From the NCBI GenBank assembly GCA_028641055.1, contig CM054062.1:11240305-11304304 (forward strand): a stretch of DNA of 64,000 bases, in the 5' to 3' direction. This document shows positions 10,298 to 21,162 of this stretch, in pieces. Numbering within the stretch: position 1 is the stretch's first letter; each line of letters begins with the position of its first letter. Origin of the DNA: Alopecurus myosuroides (lineage: Eukaryota > Streptophyta > Magnoliopsida > Poales > Poaceae). Made by a program: the position numbers and the translations under genes. The notes under the pieces are model-generated. The model did no database searches, was not told the DNA's origin, and saw only the letters and a list, made by a program, of their open reading frames with translations.

Positions 10298-13200
10298 CTA
10301 TGCTGGCGAGAGAGTTGTGGAAATCATCGCGGTCTTTGCAGAATCCGTCGGGTGCACTTGGTGCTTGCGGGTGTCGCTGTTGGCGCTGAATTCCAGTTCA
10401 GGCGCGTTTTTCTTCGTGAGGGGCATAACGGAGTGGTCCGTGGTTTTTGCCAGCTCTTGAAGTTCTTCTTGCATCCCGAAAGATTTCGCGATCTCATTGA
10501 ATTCTATGTCACACTTGTCTGACTTCTGGAAGTCTCCGTCGATGGTGATCACACCGTATTCGTCGGGTAGCTTGAGTTTCAGGTACGCGTAATGTGGTAC
10601 TGCCATGAATCTGGCGAACGCTGTTCGGCCAAGGATGGCGTGGTACTGTGAGGGCCAGTCGACGACTTCGAAGTCCAGGAATTCCCTTCTCTAGTTGCTT
10701 GGAGAGCCCAGTACAACTTCTAAGTTGATTGTTCCGAGTGGACGGATTGCCTTGCCCGGAACTATCCCGTGGAAGGATGTTTCTGATTCCGTTAGGCCGT
10801 CCAGGTTCTTGTTCATTCGACGGAGTGTATCCGCGTAGATGATGTTGATTCCACTGCCACCGTCCATGAACACGCGGGCCAGGTCGTAATTTCCGATTTG
10901 AGCCTGGATGACGAGGGCGGCGTGTCCTGGTCGATAGACTTGTGGTGGATGGTCTTTCTTCGAGAACGTGATGGGCTGATCTGCCATCTTCAGGTACTCG
11001 GTCTTTGTTGGCGGTGTCTGCACTGCCATGCATAGTTTCCTCGTGTTAGTCTTTTGAGCTCTGCGAGAGGGGCATACCTTCTGTATCATCGCGAGTTGTC
11101 CTGCTGGGTTCGGGTATGCATTGGCTCCATTGTTTTGCGGTGGTGGCACAGTAGTGCGGCTAGCGCCATGTTTGGATTTGCTGGTGGAGGTGGTGGTGGA
11201 GGCGGCTGGAATTGTTGTCCTCCTCCTGGCAGCGGTGGGTAGTTTTGGGTGGATGCAAATCTTTTCCTCGCGAGAGCATCTGAGATATCAAGAAACTTTC
11301 GGCAATCCTTGAGAAGGTGTGTTGCCTTAGTTTTGCCCGAGCGCTTATCTGTAAACAGGTGTAGCGAGCTGTATGCATCGAGATCCTCCTCGGGGGATTT
11401 TTCTTCTGCTTTTGGTTTCCACTCGCGACTTCCACGGCGACCAGAGTCACGCACTCGCGTGAATTCTGTCGCCACTAATTCCTCCATGTCCTCGTGGTCG
11501 TAGTATTTCCTTCTCTTTCTTCGTCCATGGCGGTCCTCCTCGTGTGCGAGCGAGGATGCTCTTTCATTGCGCACCGCATCTTCTCCGTTAGCCCATTTTT
11601 CGGCTATGATCATTAGCTCCCCAATGGTTTTGGGCGCAGCACTGCCTAGCTCTTCTCAAAACGCGGTTCTTCTCGCTCCTTTGGCGAAGGCCTCAATCGC
11701 TACCTCTTCCGAGATGGTTCCTGCGGTGTTCCTGAGTGTGGTCCACCGCTGGATATATTCTCGTGTGGATTCGCCACTCTTCGGTTTGCATGCTCGTAAC
11801 TCTTCGATTGTGGCTGGCCTCTTGTACGTCGACTGGAAAGTTTTGCAGAAATCGCGGTGTAGGTCGTCCCACGATGCGTAGCAAGATTTGGGTCTTCTCT
11901 CCAGCCAACTACGGGCCGCGCCTGTAAGATGCAAATTGAGGTATTGCATGGCTGTGTTCTTGTTCCCACGTTGGCATTTTACTGCCGTGAGATAGTCGCT
12001 TAACCACTGGGAGGGCTCGAGTGAGCCGTCGTATTTTGTCACCTCCGTGCTGAGCTTGAACCTCTTGGGTAGAGGTGCTTCACGGATGCTGCGAGCGAAA
12101 CAGAGTGCTCCACAGGTTTCGTCGTCCGAGGACCTGGATGAGGAGCGCTCGCGATATCGTGAAGCTCTCGCCCTATCCACCTTCTTTTGGGCGAGATCTG
12201 ATCGCGCGTCGTATTCCGACCGGTCGCGGTCGTTGTCTTTCCTTGGTTCTTTGCTTCGCTTTCTCGAGCGGCTGCTGTGGTGCCGCGAACTTTTGTCTCT
12301 CGGGCTGTCGTCGCTGCTGCTTCGACTATCGCCGCGGCGGCGGGCTTCTTTTCCTCGACCACGTCGTGGCGATTTGTCTTTTCTCGGGGATGAACTTCTA
12401 TGCCTGCGGGGCGTTTCTTTATCCTTGTTCTTCTCCTGTCGCTCCTTCTCCAATTCTTCTTCGGTCTTCTTGCGATCGTGAGAAGCGAGCCTTGCGGCCG
12501 CCAATCCTAGTCCTTTGCGAATTTGTTTGTACTGTTCCACCCGAGGGTCGCTTTCCGTTGGTTGGTTCATCTGCATGTAAGTTGCTGCGGCTAGGATCGC
12601 GGCAGCTGGGGTTTGCGGGTAGACGTTGCCGTCATCGTCGACCCTCATGAAGGAAGACGTGGTTGACCTGTCGGTCGCAGTCATGGATTCGTGGCCCCTT
12701 GACGATGTTGCGTGTCCCTTCCTCGCGGGTCGGGTACCAACCGAGGGTGCAAGGGACTGTTCGACTCGCCGCAGGCTTGATTCGTCCGCCGCTCTTCTGC
12801 GACGGGCTAGATCTGCCCGGGCCTCTTTGATGTTTGAGGCCGCTCTTACTAGGTGGTAGTGGTAGGCGGTTAGGTCTTCTTGTGAGGCTCCTGCCGCGGG
12901 TGGCTGACTCCGCCGCATGGCCTCCTTGGCCCTTTTCCAGGCCTCCCGCGAAACGCCGATTATATCGCGCTCGGTTGCGCTGAATTCGGTTTCTGAGGGC
13001 TTTTCCGATCCTGCCATGCAGACTTGGGCCAGTCGCGGCTCGTGCGTCCTAGGCGTAGATCGGAAAGCTTCCCGTACCCGAGATGGTTCCTCTGTCGAGA
13101 GGGCGTGATAGTCGACTGTGTTGAAGCGGATGGACTCGCCACTTTTCTCCATAGGAAAGCGCGAGTTGACGGCTCCAGACTCAGGTTCAGATTCATCCTA

Positions 13201-13506
13201 AAAGTGGAGGATCCCGTCTCTGTTCGCCATGAAGTTAAAGCTCCCGAACGTCAGGGTGACGCTCTTCTCCAGATCCTCGAACACCGGGCGTGATTCCGGC
13301 GAGTGAGGTGTGACTATGACGGATCCGATCCGTACAGGATTGTTCGGAGCCGTAGTCGATGGTTTCCAACGGGAGTTGGATGTCGATGAAGCCGAAGATG
13401 CCGGTGATCCAGCGCCCGCGATCCCCACGGTCGGCGCCAATTGTCGAATTTCTGACTCCACAAATCCCTCAGGTGACCCTATCGGGTTTCGACTAGGAGA
13501 AGTCAT
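10298..13506 (-). pseudogene. gag-pro: E1 gag-protease, broken by nonsense codons and a frameshift
   Basis: The frame opens at an ATG inside the 5' LTR (13506), crosses the primer-binding site, meets a TAG at about 13200 and continues from 13152. The main segment (13152-11656) has an Arg/Ser-rich region (residues about 250-370 of that segment) followed by the gag core ('AARSWLERRPKSC', 'FCKTFQSTYKRPATIEEL'). Defects: an in-frame TGA at 11656-11658, where related elements have arginine (CGA to TGA at a CpG); a one-base shift near 11149 after a proline-rich stretch; and a TAG at 10691-10693. The protease shows the variant active-site motif FMDGGSGINIIY. The last stop, UAG at 10298-10300, matches the gag-pro/pol stop of E3 and may be functional rather than damage. 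Confidence 0.85.
13424..13441 (-). other. E1 primer-binding site
   Basis: The minus strand reads TTGGCGCCGACCGTGGGG immediately inside the 5' LTR. This TGGCGCC-type site resembles those of many grass gypsy elements and would pair with the 3' end of a tRNA to prime minus-strand DNA. The E3 site at 31132 is nearly the same. Confidence 0.85.
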
Positions 13507-13931
13507 GAGCGCTGGTGAAATCGTCGGCTTGACAGGGGGCGAGATTTACCCAGGTTCGGGGCCCTCGAAGAGGTAAAACCCTTACTCCTGCCTTCTGTTG
13601 ATCTGTATTGGATGATTAGATCGGTTACAGGTTGCTCGAATCGAGAGTAGATCTCGAGTTCCGAGGCTTTTTGGTCGTGCGGTATTACTTGGTCCTCTCC
13701 TTGGGGGCTCTCCTGGCCTTATATAGATAGCCAGGTCTCAAGTTCTACCCGGAGAGGACTCAAACCCTAGCTGGGTCGGTTACAAGTTTCCTAACTTAAC
13801 CCGCAAGCTGATGCGGGTGGGCTTCACATGGGCCTTCTAGAGTACTCCAAGGGCGCTTCCTCTTGGGCCTTGACCTTGGGCCTTAGAGGGGGTGTCCTTA
13901 CCCGCAGGGTCCAGGATCCATATGTTCGTCA
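13442..13931 (-). repeat. E1 5' LTR (right copy)
   Basis: A 490-bp LTR beginning TGTCGAATTT and ending GTTCGTCA, aligned base for base to 2126-2615 with about six substitutions. It contains the TATATAG promoter element near 13719 and the ATG of the long gag frame. Confidence 0.93.
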
Positions 13932-13936
13932 ATGCT
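13932..13936. repeat. Target-site duplication of E1, right copy (ATGCT)
   Basis: Identical to 2121-2125. It confirms insertion of E1 as a unit by its integrase. Confidence 0.93.
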
Positions 13937-14820
13937 ACTGGCCATTCGGATACTGCTGCTGTTGCGCTTCACGTCCAGGATGGATCGGCCTAGCTGACTC
14001 CTATGAGGCCGGGCGGGGTGCTGGTGTAGGACGATAGGCCTCTGCCACTAACCGGCAGTCCTGCTGCGTCTTCCCTTTCTGGCCCGTTGCAGCTGCAGCC
14101 AGTGCGGCTGGGTTGGCATTTCAAAATGGGCCGCTAGGGGATGCTATTGAGCTGGATTCAGATGTTGTTGCTACTTCTCTAGTGCTGCCCAATGCTCCGT
14201 CGAAGGCTGTTGCTGGTCACGTTGGTGTGATGCACACCGTGACGCCGCCGACAGTGATGCCCACTAACGGATACTCGCCCATGATAAGTGATGATCAACT
14301 GATGCTGGAGAGGGAGATGCCTGGGCCACTACCGGTGTCCACTTTGGTGAGGCCATGCATTGGTAGAAGGGACAGTGTTGGCTCCGACTGAGGTGGTGTC
14401 TGGGTTGGGGGTTGAGTCTACAGGGACACCGCCACCCCCAACCAACATAACGTTGCGGAGGAGTATGCGACACGTGGCTGCAGCGGACGAATCATCATGC
14501 ACGGATGAGGACTCCATGGCGAGGGCAATGCGCTGGAAGGCCGAGCTTAACAACATCAACAACTATGGTATGAAAAATAATCGTGTTATTTATTCTTCAA
14601 AGTCTTTTCTATCTTTTTCGAATTCTAGTATTGCTAGTAAGTTGAATAAAGTAGGTATTTCTTTGGGTACTAATGACACGCATATTCCTTTATTGAATAA
14701 AACATTGAGACATTTGGAGTACGACCCATTAACAGTCATCCCAAAAGTCCCATGTAATCCGGTTTTGCCCACTGAGGATGACAAGGAGAAGCATGACACA
14801 ATTGATGTCCAGCTCCCTTC
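13937..14820 (+). pseudogene. LINE ORF1, C-terminal part
   Basis: This continues ORF1 from 2125. The end of the protein is recognisable by 'TLRRSMRHVAAADESS', 'DEDSMARAMRWKAELN', 'SFLSFSNSSIASKLNKVGISLG' and 'LRHLEYDPLTV', a tail common in grass LINE ORF1 proteins. There is a stop soon after the E1 junction (near 13990) and other lesions. It is truncated near 14820, where sequence of the EA left LTR begins. The rest of ORF1 and the AP-endonuclease part of ORF2 are absent from the window. Confidence 0.7.
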
Positions 14821-16135
14821 GGGTCTCCTTTGGACTCCACACCATAGGGTGGCGCCCATGGCCGCACCACCAGGTGCTGTGGGCCCCTTGGGCACCCACC
14901 AAAATCGCCCTTTCTCCTATTTAAAGTCATCCTCAGGAAAACCCTTAACACCCGAGCCTCCATCCACGAAAATTTTCGTAGCTGCCGTCGTCGTCAACCC
15001 TAGTTTGGGAGGGTTCTAAAGCTCTCCCCGACACCCTGACGGAGAGGGAAATCATCACCAAAGGGCTCTTCATCACCATGCCTGCCTCCGTAGTGATGTG
15101 TGAGTAGTTCATCCTTGGACTGCGGGTCCATAGCAGTAGCTAGATGGTTGTATTCTTCTGCTTTTGTGCTATCATGTTTAGATCTTGTGAGCTGCCTAAC
15201 ATGATCAAGATCATCTTATTGTAATGCTACATGTTGTGTTTGCTGAATATTGAGTTTATGTTAAGTTCATTATAGGTCTATCTTGTTTATGTTATTTGTG
15301 ATCTTGTATGCTCTCCATTACTAGTAGATGCTCTGGCCAAGATATGCTTGTAACTCCAAGAGGGAGTATTTATGCTCGATAGTGGGTTCCTGCCTCCAGT
15401 AATCTGGGAGAGTGACATTAACTTCTAAGATTGTGGATGTGTTGTTGCCACTAGGGAAAAACAACAATGTTTTGTCTAAGGATAATTTTATTGTTTACAT
15501 TACGCACTTTACTTAATGCAATAATCTGTTGCTTGCAACGTAATACCCAAAGTTTGCTCGGATGACGTCCTGAGGGTGGATTATTAGTCATAGATGCAGT
15601 CGAATTACGGTCTATGTATCATGTTGTAATGCCCAAATAAATCTCATAGTAATCATCATGTCATGTATATGCACTATGGTGCAGCCTCTATTTCTGTCAA
15701 TTGCGCAGCTGTAATTTGTTCACCTAGCATGTTATTTATCGGTTTTGGAGAGACACCACTAGTGAACTGTGGACTCCGGTCCATTCTTTTACATTGATAA
15801 TACAACCTACTACAAGCATTGTTATATTTTACTGCAAACATACATCATTTTCCACACTATACGACTAATCTTTGTTTTCAGCAAAACCGGTGAGATTGAC
15901 AACCTCATTGTCATGTTGGGCAAAGTATTTTGGTTGTGTTGTGTGCAGATTCCACGTTGGTGCTGAGCCTGGTAGTGCGCCCTGCCAACATTAGCTGTCA
16001 ACAACCTTAAGAAGTGATTTCTTTCTCCTACTGATCCGATTAAACCTTATTTCCTTTCTGAGGGAAAACTAGTTGATGTACTCTTCATACCTTCCTCTTG
16101 GGGTCACCCAACGAACGTGTGTCTACATGCCATCA
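14821..16135 (+). repeat. EA left LTR, 5'-truncated
   Basis: Aligns to the right LTR from its 'CACACCATAGGGTGG' region onward and ends GCCATCA at 16135. The first part of the LTR, including TGATAC, is missing. A TATTTAAAG promoter motif lies near 14918. Many substitutions separate the two LTRs, so EA is old. Confidence 0.8.
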
Positions 16136-16147
16136 AGCTCTTTTTTT

Positions 16148-16165
16148 GGTATCGTTTCCGGGGAG
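16148..16165 (+). other. EA primer-binding site
   Basis: TGGTATCGTTTCCGGGGA lies 12 bp inside the left LTR. It matches the E2 site TGGCGCCGTTGCCGGGG with a few changes and the same spacing pattern. Confidence 0.65.
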
Positions 16166-16341
16166 GAAGAAGATTTCTACAAGGGAAGTCTCTCACCTCC
16201 AATCTTTTTTTACTTTGTTATTGTTTTGCTTAGTTTATTTTATTTTGTCTTGTTTGCTTCTTTATATAAAAAAACACACAAAAAAATAGTTCTTATTCTA
16301 GTTGTTATCTTTGCTACCCTGCTTTTAGTTTATTGTTCATC

Positions 16342-16902
16342 ATGTTAATCCCTATGTTCACCCTGAAAGATTTATCAATAGGTAGTGGTTCTATAATTGG
16401 AAAGGATAATATTGAAGAATTCTTTAATCATGTTAGCAAGCATAAAGATTTTGAGGACAGATCCTTATTAGAACTTGATCCGAATTATGAAATGGCTGCA
16501 GCTTCTTTAGTTCACATGTTAGAGGCTAGGTTTGTTAACATTAACCCCATAATACAGAAAATGATTCTTAACCTAAATGATGTTGAGGATATTGAAAAGA
16601 GAGATTTTATTCAGCAAACTTTTCTTAAAGAATTTGGTGATGTTGTTGTAGAAGCTAGGAAACTCTTTGATTGTTTTAAGATGCTAGCCTCATGTGTAGA
16701 TGTTATTGGTGCTCTTGAAAAATTGGACAAAACCAAACCTAAAAATGGCAAGGAAATGAAAATACCAATACCTTTTGATGAAAGTAGTGAACCCAAGAAT
16801 GTTGAGAGAGGGACATCTGAAACCTATATAGATAAAATACAATGCATTGTTGAGAAGGTTTCTGGTCTTGATTTGGATGCTTCTTCACTTGAAAACACTT
16901 GA
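16342..16902 (+). CDS. EA orphan ORF, 186 aa, unknown function
   Basis: An open frame of 186 codons starting MLIPMFTLKD, placed where E2 has gag. I do not recognise the protein. It looks mostly helical, with an acidic N-terminal half ('IEEFFNHVSKHKDF', 'MAAASLVHMLEARF') and 'FLKEFGDVVVEARKLF' in the middle, and it ends 'LDASSLENT'. No zinc knuckle, protease motif or membrane segment is seen. The sequence after the stop is homologous to the sequence after the E2 gag-protease region, so the ORF replaces gag-pro within a shared backbone. It has stayed open although the LTRs have diverged, which may mean selection or chance. It could help packaging by a partner element, but that is conjecture. 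Confidence 0.55.
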   Translation: MLIPMFTLKDLSIGSGSIIGKDNIEEFFNHVSKHKDFEDRSLLELDPNYEMAAASLVHMLEARFVNINPIIQKMILNLNDVEDIEKRDFIQQTFLKEFGDVVVEARKLFDCFKMLASCVDVIGALEKLDKTKPKNGKEMKIPIPFDESSEPKNVERGTSETYIDKIQCIVEKVSGLDLDASSLENT

Positions 16903-19480
16903 TTCTTTCTTTCTGTGCCTAGCTGAAAGGCGTTAAAGAAAAGCACTCTTGGAAGATAACCCATGTTTTATTTCTGGAATTTTTCTTTTGTTTTCTTTGA
17001 TTCAAGGTGTTGGTTACTTCTGTAGAAACTCTTTTGTATCTTTACTTTTTCGAATTTCTGTGCCAAGTAAAGTCTCTAGTGAAAAGTTGATGCTAGATTT
17101 GGATTTCTACACAGGAATAGATTTTTGCTGTCCACGATTTAATTCACCATAAATTCCAGAGGAATCAAAACATCCTAAAAAAAATTGTGCGTGTTCCTTA
17201 GATATGTACGTAACTTTTCTTAGTTTGGAGTTTTCTGATCTAAGCAATGTAAGTGCCTCGAAAAAAATCGTCTTTACAGACTGTTCTGGTTTTGACAGAT
17301 TCTGCCTTTTACTTTTGCATTCTCTGTTTTACTATGTTGAGTGGATTTCTTTGCTCCACAAAAACATCATAGGTTGTAGATAATGTTTAGAAAGTGTTGG
17401 TAATACTTGTTTCCATGGATAACATGGGAGTTTTTGATTATGCACTAACCCTCTAATGAGAATTACTTCGAGTTTGGTGTGAAGGAAGTTTTCAAGGGTC
17501 AAGAGAAGAGGATGATATAATGTGATCAAGAAGAGTGAAAAGCCTAAGCTTGGGGATGCCCCCGTGGATCATCCCAGAAAATTTCAAGAAGACACAAGTG
17601 TCTAAGCCTGGGGTTGCCCAAGGCATCCCCTTCTTCATCAACAACTTATCAGGTCACTTCTAATGAAACTATATTTGTATTTGGTCACATATTATGTACT
17701 TTACTTGGAGCGTCTGTTTATTTTTGTTTTCTTTTATTTTCCGTAATAAACTTGGTTGGTTCCTATCATTCTTGTGTGGTAGAGAGACACGCTCTGCTTT
17801 TTCATATGAATACATGTATTATCCATTTATCATCTAACTACTGCAATCCTTTTAGCTCCTGTTTTTCATGCATCTCTTTTTCAGAGTTGTTAGTTCTTGT
17901 AGATTAGTACTCTCTTGTTTTGTTGATAAATTATTTGGAGAGTTCTTGTTGAAATAAAGTGATTGGTGTTGGAAAGCAATAAAATATTTCATGCTTATAA
18001 TGGTGCAAGTGAAGCTTGTTTAGACTGTGTCTTAGACTTTAACATGTCATGTTAGATATTATTTTAATTTTATGCTTAGTAGTTATTGATGTAGCATGAC
18101 TTGTCTCAAATATCTGAGAGTGCTTAATGTGACATTGAAATAAATCATGAGTGGTTTCTATCATATCGAAACATAATATTGTGATATTCTCCTTCGAATG
18201 CTTTATTTGGTTGACTTGGCGCATGCTTACACCATGTTATGACTATAAACCAGTCACCTCTAGCCTCTATAATCATTTAGTTTTTTACTTGTAATATCAT
18301 TTATGCTTTGATTAATAATGTTTTTGTCGCTATGCATGATTATGTCCTTTATTGCTCTCTTAATTTGTCGCTCTCAGTCTATTGCTAGCCTTCACCTGTA
18401 CTGAGTATGAGCTCTACTCGTGCATCCAACTCCCAAAAACCCCAAAAGTTTTCCAAATGTGTCCATCATACCTACCTATATGTGGTATTTAACCGCCACT
18501 CCAAAGTAAATTACTCATGTGCGACCTTTAAAACCTTCAAAATTATACTTGATGTGTGCTCTGTTTTAGCTCATGAGGACGTAGGTAGACGATCTTTATT
18601 TCACTTGTTGATTAGACTTTACACACCTGGACTAGTGGCACATCCGGTTATCCAATTGCTACAAGAGCTGGCAACGGGGTGCCCATCCCCAAATTTAGTT
18701 ACTATAAAATTCGCTTCACTCTTTTTGCCCCTGATTTATCATTCAAGCATAAGTGTGTAAACCAAAGAGAAGAGGGATGGTCTACTGAAACCACTAGAAA
18801 GGACGTCCTTCAATTGGAGCCGCTCTTGTAAACTCTACTTAACTTGTGACTTAATGTATTGTTTATCTACCATTCGTTGACATAGACATACACCTCTCTC
18901 AAAAATTGTTTTCAATACCTCTATTTTAATCAAATAAAAAGCTCTAGCACATGATTAATCCATGTTTCCCTCTGCGAAGGGCCTTTCTTTTACTTTTATG
19001 TTGAGTCTTCATCTTCTAACTTTATGCACCAATTAAGAGAGCATAGTTGTCGTTCTGAGTATAATGTCCATCAGTCCCAAAAAATATTATTGAGTCATTC
19101 ATGATTATGTTATTACTTGTTCTCAAATTATTTGTATCTAGTCACCACTTGAACTTTGAAGGTGTCCTGACATTTATGTTTTGTTATAACTTTAAGTACA
19201 AGCAGAATACCACTTTGCTATGTTTTCTTTATGCTCGAAACAAACATATAAATTTCAGTGCACTATTATTCATGATCTTTTGTTTGTGTTACTTTTCATG
19301 TTGCAACATAGTTGCTAAGTTACATCGTTAGAATTATATCAATCATGCCTATGTTTAGAGTACTATGATCTGAGCTTGCAATGCTTTTACAATAATGATG
19401 ATCAAGATTGTGTTGGTAGCATGTGACCTTAGAAATTATTTTGTTTATATCGTTTTACCTAATCGAGGACGAGTAGAATT
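16903..19480 (+). other. EA noncoding 3' interior
   Basis: About 2.6 kb of AT-rich sequence with no supportable ORF. It is colinear with, and the reverse complement of, 25810-28602 in E2. It contains polypurine-tract-like copies at 17546-17560 (AAGCTTGGGGATGCC) and 17604-17618. Confidence 0.65.
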
Positions 19481-19495
19481 AAGCTTGGAGATGCT
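19481..19495 (+). other. EA polypurine tract
   Basis: AAGCTTGGAGATGCT directly precedes the TGATAC of the right LTR. It matches the E2 tract apart from one base. Confidence 0.75.
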
Positions 19496-21075
19496 TGATA
19501 CGCCTCCGGCGTATCTATAATTTCTCATGTTCCATGTTGATATTATGCCAATTGCTACCTGTTTTCTATACACGCTATATCATTTTTATGCATTTCTTGG
19601 GACTAACCTATTGACAAGATGTCACAGCGTCAATTCATGTTTTCTGCTGTTTTTGGTTTCAGAAAAGTTGATCTGGAAATATTCTCAGAATTGGACGAAA
19701 CAAGAACCCAGGGTCCTATTTTTCTGTCACGTACCCGGAGTCCGGAGGAGGCCCGGAGGGGGCTCCACGGCGGCCACACCATAGGGTGGCACACGCCCCC
19801 TGGCCGCGCCACCAGGTGGTGTGGGGCCCTCGGGCACCCACCGACATCGCCCTTTCGCCTATTTAAAGTCATCCTCGGGAAAACCCTAAACACCCAGGCC
19901 TCCATCCACGAAAAGTTTTGTAGCTGTCGTCGTCGTCAATCCTAGTTTGGGAGGGTTGTGAAGCTCTCCTCGGCACCTTTCCGGAGAGGGAAATCATCAC
20001 CGGAGGGCTCTTCATTACCATGCCTGCCTCTGGAGTGATGCGTGAGTAGTTCATCCTTGGACTACGGGTCCATAGCAGTAGCTAGATGGTTGTCTTCTCC
20101 TCCTTTTATGCTATCATGTTTAGATCCTGTGAGCTGCCTAACATGATCAAGATCATCTAATTGTAATGCTACATGTTGTGTTTCCTGGGATCCGACGAAT
20201 ATTGTATGTTCTGTCAAGTTGATTGTAGATCTATCTTGTTTATGTTATTTGTGATATTGCATGCTCTCCGCTAGTAGTAGATGCTATGGCCAAGTTGATG
20301 CTTGTAACTCCAAGAGGGAGTATTTATGCTCGATAGTGGGTTCATGCCTCCAGTTATCTGGGAGAGTGACAGTAACTTCTAAGATTATGGATGTGTTGTT
20401 GCCACTAGGGATATAACAACAATGTTTTGCCTAAGGATAATTTTATTGTTTACATTACGCACTTTACTTAATTCAATAATCTGTTTCTTGCAACTTAATA
20501 CCTAAAGTTTGCTCAGATGATGTATTGAGGATGGATTATTAGTCTTAGATGCAGTTGGATTACAGTCTATGTATCATGTTGTAATGCGCAAATAAATCTC
20601 ATAGTAATCATCATGTTATGTATATGCACTACGGTGCAACCTCTATTTTTGTCAATTGCACAGCTGTAATTTGTTCACCTAGCATGTTATTTATATGTTT
20701 TGGTGAGACACCACTAGTGAACTATGGCCCCCCGGTCCATTCTTTTACATTGATAATACAATCTACTGCAAGCACTGTTCTCTTTTACTGCAAACATACA
20801 TCATTTTCCACACTATACGTCTTATCCTTTGTTTTCAGCAAAACCGGTGAGATTCACAAGCTCAGTATCTTGGTTGTGTTGTGTGGAGATTCCACGTTGA
20901 TGTTGAGCCTGGTAGTGCGTCCTACCAATATCAGTTGTCAACAACCTTCAGAAGTGATTTATTTCTCCTACTGATCCGATTAAACCTTGGTTTCTTTCTG
21001 AGGAAATACTAGCTGCTTTACTCTTCACACCTTCCTCTTTGGGTCTCCCAACGAACGTGTGTCTACACGCCATCA
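19496..21075 (+). repeat. EA right LTR
   Basis: A complete 1580-bp LTR from TGATACGCCTCCGG to CACGCCATCA. A TATTTAAAG promoter motif lies near 19859, with transcribed sequence resembling the E2 LTR downstream. Confidence 0.85.
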
Positions 21076-21162
21076 ATGCTATGAAATGTATAGAAAACAT
21101 GTAGCAATTAGCATAATATCTACATGGAACATCATAAATTATTGATACGTTGGAGATGTATC
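21076..21162 (-). repeat. 87-bp LTR terminus in inverted orientation
   Basis: Read on the minus strand this begins TGATACATCTCCAACG and matches the first 80-odd bases of the EA/E2-type LTR. It ends exactly at the LINE sequence on its right and at the EA right LTR on its left. It is probably the edge of an older, oppositely oriented element of the same family into which EA inserted. Its first five bases (ATGCT) would then be the right target-site copy of EA. Confidence 0.7.

Larger units (their letters stand above)
2126..13931 (-). mobile_element. E1: complete Tat-type Ty3/gypsy LTR retrotransposon, minus strand
   Basis: The element is 11806 bp, bounded by 490-bp LTRs that begin TG and end CA, and flanked by ATGCT. 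Order on the minus strand: 5' LTR (13442-13931), primer-binding site, gag-protease (13506-10298), reverse transcriptase/RNase H/integrase (to 7073), an antisense extra gene (3828-6789 on the plus strand), polypurine tract, 3' LTR (2126-2615). I count about six differences between the LTRs (1.2-1.3 percent), which at the commonly used grass rate of 1.3e-8 per site per year is roughly half a million years. Gag-protease carries nonsense codons and a frameshift, so E1 is no longer autonomous, although pol is open. Lineage is inferred from the domain order and the antisense gene. Confidence 0.93.
14821..21075 (+). mobile_element. EA: non-autonomous LTR retrotransposon (Athila/Sabrina-like), plus strand
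   Basis: The left LTR (about 14821-16135) lacks its first few hundred bases. The right LTR (19496-21075, 1580 bp) is complete, from TGATACGCCTCC to GCCATCA. The 3.36-kb interior contains a primer-binding site, one ORF of 186 codons (16342-16902) and long noncoding AT-rich sequence, but no gag, protease or pol. LTRs and interior resemble E2 read in the opposite orientation, including the segment that follows the ORF, so EA and E2 are sister non-autonomous lines. EA would need proteins from another element. The left boundary is approximate because it coincides with a truncation. Confidence 0.8.

Noticed and set aside
13424..13441. tRNA-like sequences at the primer-binding sites (also 31132, 46291, 61457)
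   Set aside because: They are only 13-18 bases complementary to tRNA ends, with no cloverleaf; they are priming sites, not tRNA genes.
21076..21080. Idea that E1 and EA are linked because both sites show ATGCT
   Set aside because: A five-base match is easily coincidental. EA lacks its left terminus, so its duplication cannot be verified.
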